The notes below the pieces were generated by a model. That model was not told the origin of the DNA. It saw only the letters and a list, made by a program, of their open reading frames with translations, and made no database searches. From Reichenbachiella faecimaris (lineage in GTDB: Bacteria > Bacteroidota > Bacteroidia > Cytophagales > Cyclobacteriaceae), in NCBI RefSeq assembly GCF_900176375.1, contig NZ_FWYF01000001.1:434001-498000 (forward strand): a DNA stretch of 64,000 bases. The letters are read 5' to 3'. Below, piece after piece: positions 1-9,851 of the stretch. Every line of letters begins with the position of its first letter. Position 1 is the stretch's first letter. The position numbers and the translations under genes were made by a program.

Positions 1-2684
1 CTCCAATCTGTAACCGTATCTGGCAACCAAGCTGTTTCACTCTGAGACACTGCCAACTCAGAACCCTTTTTACTATAAATTTCAAAAGGGTACGTATTTC
101 CACAATTGGTAGAAACAAGTACGTTTAATTCGTCATTACGGCCAACCTTGTTCGCATAAGAAAGATCAAAAGTCATGGAAGCCTCTCTCGTATTAGAAAA
201 GTCAAGTACAGGGCTAACCAGCCAATTTTTTATGCCTAATTCTACAATATCATACCCATTAAAAGTAGCCGCATAGTCTTTCTCAACCCCTTCTCCAAAC
301 GTGGTGATAATCCAGTCAGAGGCTACATCCGTTCGAACGATACTCCAATCAGAAGACTCAAAACTGCTACTGAATTTTTCACGAATGGGAATGACAGCCG
401 CATCATTGTCAATTACAAAATAATTAGTTTCACTATTATTAGAAATATCTTCATCCTCCATTCCGTTTGGCTCATTCACGCTTATCAAAATTTGTTGATA
501 TCCTTCTTCTGTCTCAAATGGCTCCAGCTCAATACGCTCTGTTTTTCCTGATTCAAGCACCACATCTGTTACGGGCATACTGATGACATCACCCTCTAGG
601 GTATACGCAATGCTAAAGTTCGTAATTACCTCTTTTCCATAATTTTTTACAGTTAGGGCCAATGATGTTTCTTGCGCACAGCTAACAATTGGCAAAGATT
701 CAACGCTATAAATACCAATATCAAAATCATGTGAGGCTGTTGAAAAGATTTCTACGTCATCCAAATAGATATTATTCCCTCCTCCATTATTCCCAATGAA
801 AGCTATCACCACTTCTGCTCCCAAAAATTCATTAAGGTCTTCTTCATACTCTCCCCAATCGCTAGGCCCTTGTGGAACAAATAAAGAACTTGTAGAGGCA
901 GTGGTAGACAATTCAGCTCCAATTCTCCTAAACAAAACCTGATCTTCTGGAAATGAAGCACCACAATCTGTAGATACGACTACTGTGAGTGCATCACTGT
1001 AGTTATTAGGAAAGCCTGAATAAGCATATTTGAATTTAATATCTGCAGTCGACAAATCTGACAGATCAAATACTGGACTAATTAAGTAATCTAGTTCACC
1101 AAATTTTTCATTGGACGAGCCATGGTAATTCAGAATTGCGGCCTCATTCTCTACTGTTAGTTTTGGGGCTGACCCAAATTCCCAAGCAGATAAATTGTTA
1201 CCACTATTTCTTATTTGCCAAAAGGAATTTCCTGCTCCCAGTACGTCCTCAAAACTTTCGACAAAGGGTATAGTAGCATGCTCAGGAAAATAGATACTGA
1301 TCCATTTACAATCGTTATCCACATTCTGATCTACAGTGCCATTTACCTGATTCACCTTGAACGAAAAATTTTCTGTGTCAGCTGATACGGTATTGGATGA
1401 AAAATCAACAAACATGGCTTGCAATGGTGTTAGCGTTTCAATTATCGTCACAGTCTCTGCAATTTGATCATCTATCAGTAAGTCAATACTGAACTCAGTA
1501 ATATCATTCGTTCCATAATTGCGCACCTCAATTTCTGGTTCAAGAACCAATTCGCAATTGCCGAAATGAGGTGATTCAATAGTCCTTATACCCAAATCAT
1601 TGGCCACTAAACTGGGTTCAATGGCCCCATTACTCACCAGCAACTCCTTTCTTCTGGGACTATTTTCCATCACGATTCGCATTCTATCCTTTTGACATTC
1701 AGTGAACAAATTCATACATTCATCAGCTGTATAGTCCAAGTAATTCTGATACATATCCATTCCTTCATGCTCAGTGCAAGTATCAGTGTCCACTAAGTCC
1801 TCACAAGTTTTGTTGAAGGAAGAACTTCCAGCTTGCATTGGAGTATCATCACAAAAATCATCAACCGAGCATCCACCATCTCCCCATATATGCCGTAGTC
1901 CCAACCAGTGCCCCACTTCATGAGTCATGGTTCGTCCTTTAGAAAAGTCGTCTGTATTATATCCCGTTCCAAAATATTTGTAATCCATAAATACCCCATC
2001 AATCATACGATTGAGATTGGGATCATCATCCATGCCTGGCTCATTGGAAACTGGGAATTTAGCAAATCCCAGTAGATCCCCACTGCCATCTATCAAATCT
2101 GCTACCCAAATATTGAAGTATGCTTCAGCTGGCCAATAACTATTAGCCGCCAGTTCTTCGCCCTCGTGTATGGTAAATTCAGATTGATTCCCCACCACAC
2201 GAACAATACCATCAGAAGGTAATCCTTCTGGATCCCTTTTGGCAAGTACAAACTCAATTTCTACATCAGCTGCTACGTCCAAAAAATCATCTGGTGTTTC
2301 AGATTGATCTGCATTTGTCCTTCTAAAATCTTCATTAAGTGTAGTAATTTGAGACAGTATTTGCTCTGTAGGTATATTCCCAACATCTCCCAAATTCTCT
2401 CCATTATGCACAACATGTACAACAACAGGAATTTGATATACAGTTGCTCTTGTCTGACTAGTAGATTTTAATTGAGAAAGTTTTTGATTCTTTTTGGTTT
2501 TCAACCAATTCTCAAATTGAGTCTTTGATTCTTCATTAGAAATACCACTTGAAGAACTATTAAAAACCATGGATCCACATCTTTCTTGTCCGAAAGACAC
2601 ATATCCAAAAACCAGAAAAAAGAGACAGTATATAAATTTCAAAACAAGTCGTCTCCCATCAAATAACTTTGAGAAAACGTTCAT
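1..2684 (-). CDS. Secreted M43 (pappalysin/cytophagalysin) metalloprotease, C-terminus cut by window edge
   Basis: I translated this by hand from the only plausible ATG (2682-2684); about 894 residues are visible without a stop and the gene runs off the left edge. The N-terminus has a signal-peptide-like hydrophobic stretch ending near FGQ. The zinc site HEVGHWLGLRH is at about residues 255-265 (around 1892-1922), followed by a Met-turn segment near residues 310-327 (NYLDYTADECMN), as in M43 cytophagalysins. After the catalytic domain come two similar beta-rich units, each with an SPVFDLS/SPVLDFS motif and a VVSTDCG/LVSTNCG motif; these resemble MAM-like 'choice-of-anchor' modules, alternating with CARDB-like spacers. 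It is probably exported by the type IX system, but the sorting domain would lie outside the window. It acts outside the cell or at the surface on protein substrates. Confidence 0.88.
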   Translation of the reverse strand, partial: MNVFSKLFDGRRLVLKFIYCLFFLVFGYVSFGQERCGSMVFNSSSSGISNEESKTQFENWLKTKKNQKLSQLKSTSQTRATVYQIPVVVHVVHNGENLGDVGNIPTEQILSQITTLNEDFRRTNADQSETPDDFLDVAADVEIEFVLAKRDPEGLPSDGIVRVVGNQSEFTIHEGEELAANSYWPAEAYFNIWVADLIDGSGDLLGFAKFPVSNEPGMDDDPNLNRMIDGVFMDYKYFGTGYNTDDFSKGRTMTHEVGHWLGLRHIWGDGGCSVDDFCDDTPMQAGSSSFNKTCEDLVDTDTCTEHEGMDMYQNYLDYTADECMNLFTECQKDRMRIVMENSPRRKELLVSNGAIEPSLVANDLGIRTIESPHFGNCELVLEPEIEVRNYGTNDITEFSIDLLIDDQIAETVTIIETLTPLQAMFVDFSSNTVSADTENFSFKVNQVNGTVDQNVDNDCKWISIYFPEHATIPFVESFEDVLGAGNSFWQIRNSGNNLSAWEFGSAPKLTVENEAAILNYHGSSNEKFGELDYLISPVFDLSDLSTADIKFKYAYSGFPNNYSDALTVVVSTDCGASFPEDQVLFRRIGAELSTTASTSSLFVPQGPSDWGEYEEDLNEFLGAEVVIAFIGNNGGGNNIYLDDVEIFSTASHDFDIGIYSVESLPIVSCAQETSLALTVKNYGKEVITNFSIAYTLEGDVISMPVTDVVLESGKTERIELEPFETEEGYQQILISVNEPNGMEDEDISNNSETNYFVIDNDAAVIPIREKFSSSFESSDWSIVRTDVASDWIITTFGEGVEKDYAATFNGYDIVELGIKNWLVSPVLDFSNTREASMTFDLSYANKVGRNDELNVLVSTNCGNTYPFEIYSKKGSELAVSQSETAWLPDTVTDW

Positions 2685-2721
2685 TGGCTGAAATAATTGA
2701 GGAATTAGGTTATTAATTGAC

Positions 2722-2985
2722 TTAGCTAACTGGTGCAATATTTATGGCATTTATCGCTTTCACTTCTGGAGCTACTCTTTTTATAGCTTCTTCGATTCCG
2801 GCCTTCATGGTCATGGGAGACATAGGGCAAGCCTCACAAGCACCCAAAAGCTCAACTTTGACAACATAATCATCATCAATATCAACCAGTTTCACATCAC
2901 CACCATCAGCCTCCAGGTAAGGTCTGATATTGTTAATCGCTTGATCAATTCTAGCTAAAAGCTCTTGTTTTTTATCTGCATCCAT
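2722..2985 (-). CDS. NifU C-terminal-domain (Nfu-type) Fe-S carrier protein
   Basis: This 87-residue protein consists of a single Nfu domain. The pair of cysteines in GACEACPMSP (about residues 49-54) is the CxxC that holds a bridging [4Fe-4S] cluster between two monomers. The preceding NIRPYLEADGGDVKLVDID stretch is also typical of the family. It passes clusters to apo-proteins in the cytoplasm. It lies 26 bases downstream of the Mrp-type ATPase gene on the same strand, so the two probably form one Fe-S maturation operon. It is much shorter than E. coli NfuA, which has an extra N-terminal A-type domain; single-domain versions are usual in Bacteroidota. Confidence 0.93.
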   Translation of the reverse strand: MDADKKQELLARIDQAINNIRPYLEADGGDVKLVDIDDDYVVKVELLGACEACPMSPMTMKAGIEEAIKRVAPEVKAINAINIAPVS

Positions 2986-3011
2986 ATCGTCAATGACTTG
3001 ATACTGTAAAT

Positions 3012-4100
3012 TTAGTTCATTTGAACAATCTTTGTCTTCTCTTTTGAAGCATTTCTGATAGCTACTTGACGAGCCACTGACTGCGCCAACTCATTAAAGG
3101 CCTCTTCTGTCACTCCTTCTTTCATCACAGCTGGGTAGCCACTGTCTCCACTCTCACGAATGGACTGTACCAAAGGAATTTCTCCAAGAAATGGAATTTC
3201 ATACTTTTCGGCCATCTTCTTTCCACCTTCTTTTCCAAACAAATAGTACTTATTATCTGGCAACTCTTCAGGAGTAAAGTAGGCCATATTTTCTACCACA
3301 CCTAAAAGGGGCACATTAATTTGTGGTTGCTTAAACATGGACAGGCCTTTTTGAGCATCAGCAATTGCCACTTTTTGTGGTGTAGTCACTATCACTGCGC
3401 CAGTCACAGGTACTGACTGTACCAACGTCAAATGAATATCACTAGTTCCTGGCGGCAAATCAATCAATAAATAATCCAACTCACCCCACTTCACATCACT
3501 GATGAACTGCTTCAATGCAGAGCTTGCCATAGGCCCTCTCCATATAATGGCATTGTCTTTTGGAGTCAGAAATCCTATTGACAAAATCTTTACTCCATAT
3601 TTTTCAATAGGAATGAGCATGTTCTTGCCATTCTCTTCTACCATGTTGGGCTGTTCGTGCTCACAGTCGAACATGGTTGGCATAGACGGGCCAAAGATAT
3701 CAGCATCAATGATCCCAACACTTGCTCCTGTTTTTGCCAAAGACACTGCCAAATTCGCAGTCACGGTTGATTTACCTACTCCTCCCTTACCAGAAGCAAC
3801 AGCAATAATATTCTTTACGTCAGGCAAAATCATAGACTTACTTCTTATGCTTGTCACATTAGAAGTCATATCAATGCTGATTTTTAATCCAAAAACTATT
3901 GGCTCTAGCGCAGCCAAACAATCATTTTTAATGATTTCTTTGAGTGGACATGCTGGTGTAGTTAGCACTACAGAAAAACTTAAAGCCTCTTCTGTAATTT
4001 CTATATTTTGGATCATTCCCAGCGTGACCAAATCCTTTTTCAAATCTGGATCTTGAACTTTACTCAACGCCTGCAATACTTCCTTTTCTGTGATTTTCAA
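3012..4100 (-). CDS. mrp: Mrp/ApbC/Nbp35 family Fe-S cluster carrier P-loop ATPase
   Basis: The first 85 or so residues form a MIP18-like (DUF59) domain, DPDLKKDLVTLGMIQNI. The rest is a Mrp/ParA-type ATPase with the deviant Walker A GKGGVGKST at about residues 104-112, the switch region IIDADIFGPSMPTMF and Walker B LLIDLPPGTSDIHL. Family members bind a [4Fe-4S] cluster and hand it to client proteins using ATP. One difference from many homologues is the region after PLLGVVENMAYF: the CxxC seen in several Mrp proteins is missing there (TPEELPDNKYYLFGKEGG). It precedes the Nfu-type gene and is divergent from dnaG. Confidence 0.93.
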   Translation of the reverse strand: MKITEKEVLQALSKVQDPDLKKDLVTLGMIQNIEITEEALSFSVVLTTPACPLKEIIKNDCLAALEPIVFGLKISIDMTSNVTSIRSKSMILPDVKNIIAVASGKGGVGKSTVTANLAVSLAKTGASVGIIDADIFGPSMPTMFDCEHEQPNMVEENGKNMLIPIEKYGVKILSIGFLTPKDNAIIWRGPMASSALKQFISDVKWGELDYLLIDLPPGTSDIHLTLVQSVPVTGAVIVTTPQKVAIADAQKGLSMFKQPQINVPLLGVVENMAYFTPEELPDNKYYLFGKEGGKKMAEKYEIPFLGEIPLVQSIRESGDSGYPAVMKEGVTEEAFNELAQSVARQVAIRNASKEKTKIVQMN

Positions 4101-4184
4101 GATTAAAAATGGCTTGTTCTACAATTTTTTGGCAAGTTAAGTGATATCCCTGTTTTTGTATCAAATAATCAAGCAAATTCGTTT

Positions 4185-4192
4185 TAGATTTG
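4185..4192 (+). promoter_or_regulatory. Candidate -7 element for dnaG-ribBA
   Basis: TAGATTTG fits the Bacteroidota -7 consensus TAnnTTTG and lies 37 bases before the dnaG TTG start, in the mrp/dnaG divergent gap. A TTTG lies at 4155-4158, but the 26-base spacing is longer than usual, so the -33 element is unclear. Confidence 0.4.
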
Positions 4193-4229
4193 TAACCCAT
4201 ACGGGCAAAATCAAAATCCTTACATTTAG

Positions 4230-6149
4230 TTGATTAAAAATCAAACCATAGAAGAAATCAAAAGCAGGATGGACATCTATGAGGTAGTGAGTGACTTTGT
4301 TGCACTCAAGAAGTCAGGATCTAGCTACAAAGCCCTCAGCCCTTTCACCAACGAAAAAACACCATCGTTCATGGTGTCTCCTGCTAAAGGGATCTTCAAA
4401 TGCTTCAGTACGGGCAAAGGCGGTGATTCCATTTCATTCCTCATGGAAGTAGATGGACTGAGCTATATCGAGGCTTTGAAATATCTCGCTCAGAAGTATG
4501 CCATTACCATCGAAGAAGATGAGGCTGACCCCAACTACTTGGCTGAGCAAAGCATTCGAGAAAGCCTTTTCATCACGCTCAATTTTGCGAAGGATCATTT
4601 TATTGAAAATTTGTGGGAAACAGATGAAGGAAAAAGCATTGGTCTCTCCTATTTCAAAGAACGAGGATTTAGTGAAGAAACCATTAAAAGGTTTGATTTA
4701 GGTTATGCATTAGATCAGTGGCAAGGACTGATAGATGCTGCAAAGACTGCAGGCCACAAAGACGAGTTTTTAGAACAAACGGGACTTAAAATAGTCAAAG
4801 AAGACAAATCCTATGACCGCTTTCGTGGCAGAGTCGTCTTCCCTATTCATAACATCACGGGCAAAGTAATTGCCTTTGGTGCCAGAACGCTCAAAAGCAA
4901 TGAAAAAGGCCCGAAATATATCAACAGCCCAGAGACTGAACTTTATACCAAGAGTAAAATTCTTTATGGCATTTTTCAGGCAAAAAATGAAATCAGAAAT
5001 CAGGAGAACTGCTACCTCGTAGAAGGATATACTGATGTAGTTTCTTTGAGTCAGGCTGGTATCACGAATGTAGTAGCCTCTTCTGGTACTTCATTGACAG
5101 AAGATCAAATCAAACTGATCCAACGCTATACTAAAAATGTGACCGTACTCTTTGATGGTGACAAAGCGGGCATCAAGGCTTCTATGCGTGGTATCGACAT
5201 GATGCTCACCGGTGGGTTGAACGTTAAAGCGGTTCCATTCCCAGAAGGAGAAGACCCAGATAGTTATTCCAAGCAATTGGGAGGTGAGGCATTTAAGAAA
5301 TACTTAGATAACAATGCACAAGACTTCATTGCTTTTAAAACTGGCATCTTTTTAAAAGATGGAGGAGACGATCCGATAAAGAAAGCTGAAAGCATTCGTG
5401 AGATTGTCCAAAGCATCTCGCTGATTCCAGATCCAATTCAGAGAACAGTTTATATTCAGGAATGCAGTCGTTTGCTACATGTAGATGAGGAAACACTGAT
5501 CAGTGAAACCAATAAGCTGCTTTTAAAAAACAGTAAGGAAAAATGGGAAGCCCCAATTCCAGAACTACCTCCTGAAGCTTTTTCGCCTGATCAAACTGAA
5601 ACCAAAATCAGTCGCGACGAGATCATTAAAGTTCAGGAAAGAGAAAGCATTCGTATGCTGATCAATTATGGATCTGAGCTAATAGATGGAATGGAAGATG
5701 GTGAAATGCATTTGGCAGACTATTTTATGGCAGAATCAGAAGACATCACTTTTGAAACACCCATTTACAATAAGATTCTTGAAATTTTCAAAGAAAATTT
5801 AGCTAAAGGTCAGATCAGTACCATCCAGCAGTTCCTTGACCATGAAGACCAAGCAATCAAGCAAGCAGCTGTAGACTTATCTACTGAGCGCTATGAAATC
5901 AGTACGAATTGGTCAGAAAAGTTTCAGATTAATGTAGCACATGAATCACAAACATTAAAAAATTCGACTTATACCAATATCTTGCGACTCAAATTCCGTA
6001 TCATTCAAAAGATGATTGCTGAAAACATGGAAAACATAAAATCAGCGAGTGAAGAAGAGCAGATAAATAAATTTTTGAGCATCCAGGGAGATTTAAAAAG
6101 CATGGAAATGACCATCGCAAAAACCCTTGGAAATGTAACCGTGAAGTAA
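4230..6149 (+). CDS. dnaG: DNA primase DnaG with degenerate zinc-ribbon
   Basis: This is the replicative primase that makes RNA primers for the DnaB helicase complex. The start is TTG, directly after an in-frame TAG (4227-4229); it gives the N-terminus [15 protein letters not shown], which matches the family, and no ATG is available. The CHC2 zinc domain (residues 1-100) is recognisable but altered. The usual CPFHNEKTPSF reads [11 protein letters not shown] and the usual CFGCGKGG reads CFSTGKGG, so only one of the four zinc ligands remains. The catalytic core is intact, with [10 protein letters not shown], the TOPRIM EGYTDV near residue 266 and DGDKAG near 311. A DnaB-binding C-terminal region follows. 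It ends 11 bases before ribBA. Confidence 0.95.
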   Translation: MIKNQTIEEIKSRMDIYEVVSDFVALKKSGSSYKALSPFTNEKTPSFMVSPAKGIFKCFSTGKGGDSISFLMEVDGLSYIEALKYLAQKYAITIEEDEADPNYLAEQSIRESLFITLNFAKDHFIENLWETDEGKSIGLSYFKERGFSEETIKRFDLGYALDQWQGLIDAAKTAGHKDEFLEQTGLKIVKEDKSYDRFRGRVVFPIHNITGKVIAFGARTLKSNEKGPKYINSPETELYTKSKILYGIFQAKNEIRNQENCYLVEGYTDVVSLSQAGITNVVASSGTSLTEDQIKLIQRYTKNVTVLFDGDKAGIKASMRGIDMMLTGGLNVKAVPFPEGEDPDSYSKQLGGEAFKKYLDNNAQDFIAFKTGIFLKDGGDDPIKKAESIREIVQSISLIPDPIQRTVYIQECSRLLHVDEETLISETNKLLLKNSKEKWEAPIPELPPEAFSPDQTETKISRDEIIKVQERESIRMLINYGSELIDGMEDGEMHLADYFMAESEDITFETPIYNKILEIFKENLAKGQISTIQQFLDHEDQAIKQAAVDLSTERYEISTNWSEKFQINVAHESQTLKNSTYTNILRLKFRIIQKMIAENMENIKSASEEEQINKFLSIQGDLKSMEMTIAKTLGNVTVK

Positions 6150-6160
6150 ACCCAAGAAAC

Positions 6161-7366
6161 ATGCTAGACCCTGTATCAGAAGCAATAGAGGCTATTAAAA
6201 AAGGAGAAGTAATCATTGTAGTAGATGACGAAGACAGAGAGAACGAAGGAGACTTTATTTGTGCTGCAGAAAGCATCACACCAGAGATTGTAAATTTCAT
6301 GGCTACTCATGGCCGGGGGCTCATTTGTACCCCACTCGTCGAGGAGCGTTGTGACGAATTGGGACTGGAACTCATGGTGGGAAAAAATACTGCTACTCAC
6401 GAAACACCATTCACTGTTTCTGTTGATCTAATAGGATATGGCTGTACCACTGGCATATCAGCAAGTGATAGATCGAAGACCATCAAAGCATTGGTCAACC
6501 CAGATACGAAACCTGAAGAACTTGGAAAACCGGGACATATTTTTCCTTTGAAAGCCAAAAAAGGCGGCGTACTGAGAAGAGCTGGACATACGGAAGCAGC
6601 TATAGATTTAGCAAGATTAGCTGGCATGGAGCCTGCAGGTGTATTGGTAGAAATTCTCAATGAAGACGGAACGATGGCTCGTTTGCCTCAGCTAAGAAAA
6701 GTGGCTGACAAGTTTAAGCTCAAGCTTATTTCTATCAAGGATTTGATTGCCTATCGCATGGAAAAAGAGTCATTGATCGAAAGAGAAATCAAAGTAGATA
6801 TGCCAACTGAGTGGGGTAATTTCAAAATGACAGCTTACAAGCAAATCAGTACCGGAGAACACCATCTGGCTTTAGTAAAAGGCGATTGGGAACCTAAAGA
6901 ACCTGTTATGGTTAGAGTGCATTCGTCTTGTTTGACAGGAGATATCTTTGGATCATGTAGATGTGACTGTGGCGAGCAACTGCACAATGCCATGACGATG
7001 GTAGAAAAAGAAGGCAAAGGAGTAATCGTTTACATGAACCAAGAAGGTAGAGGAATTGGATTACTCAACAAGCTCAGAGCTTATAAGCTTCAAGAAGAGG
7101 GACTGGATACAGTAGAAGCCAATGAAAAATTAGGATTTCAGGGGGATCATAGGGATTATGGCGTAGGCGCACAAATCTTGCATGACCTTGGCGTAGAAAA
7201 AATCAAGTTGATCACCAATAATCCAACAAAAAGAGTGGGATTGATGGGATATGGCCTGGAAATTGTGGAAAACATACCAATCGAAGTGGATCCAAACGTG
7301 CATAACAAAAAGTATCTTGAAACTAAAAGAGATAAAATGGGTCATAGCATACTAAAGAATGGTTAA
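6161..7366 (+). CDS. ribBA: Bifunctional 3,4-DHBP synthase / GTP cyclohydrolase II
   Basis: This enzyme supplies both entry branches of riboflavin synthesis. The N-terminal half (about 1-205) is the RibB domain, with [16 protein letters not shown] and [14 protein letters not shown], and converts ribulose 5-phosphate to 3,4-dihydroxy-2-butanone 4-phosphate. The C-terminal half is the RibA domain, with zinc cysteines in [15 protein letters not shown] and the EGRGIGL motif, and opens GTP. The length of 401 residues is normal for a fused RibBA and both active sites look intact. It starts 11 bases after dnaG and overlaps the next gene by 8 bases, so the three are probably co-transcribed. Confidence 0.97.
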   Translation: MLDPVSEAIEAIKKGEVIIVVDDEDRENEGDFICAAESITPEIVNFMATHGRGLICTPLVEERCDELGLELMVGKNTATHETPFTVSVDLIGYGCTTGISASDRSKTIKALVNPDTKPEELGKPGHIFPLKAKKGGVLRRAGHTEAAIDLARLAGMEPAGVLVEILNEDGTMARLPQLRKVADKFKLKLISIKDLIAYRMEKESLIEREIKVDMPTEWGNFKMTAYKQISTGEHHLALVKGDWEPKEPVMVRVHSSCLTGDIFGSCRCDCGEQLHNAMTMVEKEGKGVIVYMNQEGRGIGLLNKLRAYKLQEEGLDTVEANEKLGFQGDHRDYGVGAQILHDLGVEKIKLITNNPTKRVGLMGYGLEIVENIPIEVDPNVHNKKYLETKRDKMGHSILKNG

Positions 7367-7970
7367 AAAGATTTTCGTATTTATTGCTCTTATTGCTCTT
7401 GGGCTGCCTTGCATGGCTCAGGAGTTTTCTTCACGTTTGTTTCATAAGGGTTGGCTGGTCACAGAAGATCAAGATACAATAAGAGGTGATGTGAAGTATG
7501 ATATGGAGACCAATGCCGTACAAGTGGTCATTGGCAACCAAAAAATCAATACCTACAGCAGCAAAAAAATTCTTTACTTCGAAATTTATGACAACCTACT
7601 AAAAACCTATAGGCAGTTTTATGCAATTCCCTATCAGATAGAATCAAATTACAAAGTTCCGATCTTGTTTGAAGTATTGTACGAGGGGAAAACGTCATTG
7701 CTGGTCAGAGAAAAGATAGTCATGACGACAGACCCTTACAGTCAAGCTTATTTCAATGGCCCGTCAGCTACTTCTGAAAAACTTGCTTTTACCTATTACT
7801 TTGTAGACACTCAGGGGAATATGACATTATACAATGGAAAGAAGAATCACTTATTTGAAATACTAAACGAAAACTCAAATCAGGTCAAGGAGTATATAAA
7901 AGAGAACAAGCTTAAGACAGATGAAATGAGGGACATCGTGCGCATCACAGCTTTCTATAATTCACTTTAA
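7359..7970 (+). CDS. Exported protein of unknown function
   Basis: This 203-residue protein has a clear signal peptide ([19 protein letters not shown]) with cleavage probably after AQ. The mature part is mostly predicted beta-strand; it starts with [19 protein letters not shown] and ends in a lysine/glutamate-rich helix. I do not recognise a named family, but the 'tell me what to rewrite' style of beta-sandwich (TEDQDTIRG) is common among uncharacterised Cytophagales envelope proteins. It overlaps ribBA by 8 bases and is followed by a short hairpin, so it is the last gene of the dnaG-ribBA transcript. No link to riboflavin metabolism is visible. Confidence 0.75.
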   Translation: MVKKIFVFIALIALGLPCMAQEFSSRLFHKGWLVTEDQDTIRGDVKYDMETNAVQVVIGNQKINTYSSKKILYFEIYDNLLKTYRQFYAIPYQIESNYKVPILFEVLYEGKTSLLVREKIVMTTDPYSQAYFNGPSATSEKLAFTYYFVDTQGNMTLYNGKKNHLFEILNENSNQVKEYIKENKLKTDEMRDIVRITAFYNSL

Positions 7971-7973
7971 ACG

Positions 7974-7994
7974 TACCTAATTCTAGGTATTTTT
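7974..7994 (+). terminator. Short hairpin with T-run after the dnaG-ribBA operon
   Basis: TACCTA (7974-7979), loop ATTC, TAGGTA (7984-7989), then TTTTT. The stem is only six base pairs and AT-rich, so this is a modest candidate. Confidence 0.45.
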
Positions 7995-8095
7995 CCGTAG
8001 TTCATGGATTAACATTGGTATTTAGGTTTCTAAATTCAATAGCTTTAAGAGATGGCTTATTTTATGCCAGATGTAAACTTTTAAAAAAATTAATT

Positions 8096-8608
8096 ATGAA
8101 TTTAAAAACTTTATTTTCAATCCTAACCCTATCAATCTTTATTTTCGGCTGTGGAGATGATGACGATAATGATGACCCTTTTGCAGGCGTTCCTAGTAGT
8201 GAGATCGTTGATGTAGATCTTAGAGATGTTACACTATCTGGAACGGCAAGTTCTTCTGGTGGTCGAATTTTAGCAGTAGGTCAAAAATGGTGGAAACAAA
8301 AAGTAAGTAAAGTGGATCTCTCTGGCGAATGTGGGGATAATGAAGATCAAGAGATTACTGATGGCTACTACTACGCTTTCTATTCTTCGGGAGAATACTA
8401 TGCCAAAATTGGTAAAGAAGGAACTGCGACAAGGGTTGGCAGCTGGCAGTGGGTAGATTCAGAAACCAAAGAGGCCATTTTCATACAAAGTGTCGAATTT
8501 ACACTCAGAGGATTGAATAGTGACGAACTTATTATTGCAAGTGATCAAAGTCAAGCCACTTGTACAGCTATCACCTGGGAGCAATTCAATCAACCATATA
8601 CGGAGTAA
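8096..8608 (+). CDS. Small lipoprotein, unknown function
   Basis: I start the gene at the ATG at 8096, because from there the protein opens with a lipoprotein signal peptide ending in IFIFGC; an in-frame ATG at 8015 would add 27 residues unlike a signal. The predicted anchored cysteine is followed by an acidic GDDDDNDDPF linker, the usual surface-export-like tether in Bacteroidota. The remaining 140 residues contain WKQKVSKVDLSGECGDNEDQEITDGYYYAFYSSGEYY and look like a small beta-barrel of the lipocalin kind (GSWQWVDSETKEAIF), with one further cysteine pair (ECG/ATCTA). I do not recognise a named family. A strong terminator follows. Confidence 0.8.
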   Translation: MNLKTLFSILTLSIFIFGCGDDDDNDDPFAGVPSSEIVDVDLRDVTLSGTASSSGGRILAVGQKWWKQKVSKVDLSGECGDNEDQEITDGYYYAFYSSGEYYAKIGKEGTATRVGSWQWVDSETKEAIFIQSVEFTLRGLNSDELIIASDQSQATCTAITWEQFNQPYTE

Positions 8609-8621
8609 TACCCTTCAATAT

Positions 8622-8670
8622 TCAAAAGCAAAAAAAGGAGAGCCATAGACTCTCCTTTTTTTGCTTTTGA
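8622..8670. terminator. Bidirectional terminator, 21-bp perfect stem
   Basis: 8622-8642 and 8650-8670 are perfect reverse complements with a 7-base loop (CCATAGA). The core is GGAGAG/CTCTCC, and seven A's on one arm pair with seven T's on the other. It sits between two convergent genes (8608 and 8682) and can serve both strands. Confidence 0.92.
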
Positions 8671-8681
8671 TGCTGAAAATG

Positions 8682-9749
8682 CTATTTCAAGAATCCTACA
8701 GTCATATTGGCAATGTCATGAGGTACGTAGGGTGCCAGATCCGATAAATCAATGAATTCTGATGTAAACCCATCATTCGCTGGCACTTCCTCGCCTGCTC
8801 CTAGAAATCCTATAACATCATCGAAATATGCAGGAGGGACTGCATTTGCTAAATAGGCATCGATTTCATCCTGATCTGTCACTCCTGCACTTTTGATTTC
8901 TGCGTCCAATACTGTATATATTGAGTAATCTTCCATCACGTCAGCAGTCTCCACACTTGAGGGTGGCAGTGCTACTTCAGCCACGGCAATATCATTAGAC
9001 TCATCTGCTCTGGCTCTAAATGCATAATTTCTATCCTGTACTAGTTCTTCGCTAATGATAGTCAAATTTGGATGATTGGAATTGCCAAACACTTCCACGA
9101 TATCTCCAGTCTTGATTACGGTCATTTTCAAGTTATTCAAACCTTCATCTAAGGGAATTCCTGAAATCGAAACCGTCATTTCTTGTGTATTGCCATCAGC
9201 CGACTCACTATAGTCCAATCGGTAAAATGTATCTATCAAATCTTCTCCTTCTGTGTGATCAAGGTAATAAGGATTCAGAATCGCAGTGCCACTCACTGGG
9301 TCTGTATTCCAAACCACCTGTAAAGCCAGATCCCCATCCTCATCTGTAATCCTCATTTCATTATCATAAGTTACTGAAGCATAAGTCACATCTTGGTTGA
9401 AATTAAAAGTTTTAGAAACTCCATCGTCTTCACTTTCTATGGTAAACTCACTGAGGCCAGCTACTTGAGCCACAGCAGCCACTTTAATAATTTCCTCCAG
9501 CGCATCAGCCGCATTCTCACCTACATAAATAAATCCCCTGAGGCCACCATAAATATCAGAAGCCGAAAGTTCTTGACTTTCCTTCACCCTTCCAGCACTA
9601 AGTCCAGCAGGATTACTTAACGTACTGGGAATATCTACTGTAAAACTATCTGGTAGTTCCGTAGATTGTAGATCATCCAATTGATCTTTTTCATCTGAGC
9701 ATGCTAAGAAAAAAATAGTGCTTAATATGAGTAAACTGAGCTTTTTCAT
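8682..9749 (-). CDS. Lipoprotein of unknown function
   Basis: This 355-residue protein opens with a lipoprotein signal (LSLLILSTIFFLAC) and an acidic linker (SDEKDQLDDLQS). The mature part is rich in predicted beta-strands with no cysteines after the anchor. It contains phrases such as DNEMRITDEDGDLALQVVWN and MTVSISGIPLDEGLNNLKM that suggest repeats of a small beta fold, and it ends in an acidic helical part. I do not recognise a family. It stands alone between a bidirectional terminator and the divergent sigma-factor operon, so it is probably monocistronic. It is likely outer-membrane anchored. Confidence 0.8.
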   Translation of the reverse strand: MKKLSLLILSTIFFLACSDEKDQLDDLQSTELPDSFTVDIPSTLSNPAGLSAGRVKESQELSASDIYGGLRGFIYVGENAADALEEIIKVAAVAQVAGLSEFTIESEDDGVSKTFNFNQDVTYASVTYDNEMRITDEDGDLALQVVWNTDPVSGTAILNPYYLDHTEGEDLIDTFYRLDYSESADGNTQEMTVSISGIPLDEGLNNLKMTVIKTGDIVEVFGNSNHPNLTIISEELVQDRNYAFRARADESNDIAVAEVALPPSSVETADVMEDYSIYTVLDAEIKSAGVTDQDEIDAYLANAVPPAYFDDVIGFLGAGEEVPANDGFTSEFIDLSDLAPYVPHDIANMTVGFLK

Positions 9750-9851
9750 AGTTATTAAATTTTAATCCTTATCTTTTTTAAAATTATTAAAACTTTTCTG
9801 ATGTCACCTTCATCATAATACCGAAACGCACAATTAACCGATTAAGTATTT

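Noticed and set aside
3502-4056. Plus-strand open frame of about 184 codons opposite the Mrp gene
   Set aside because: Antisense shadow of a strongly conserved gene.
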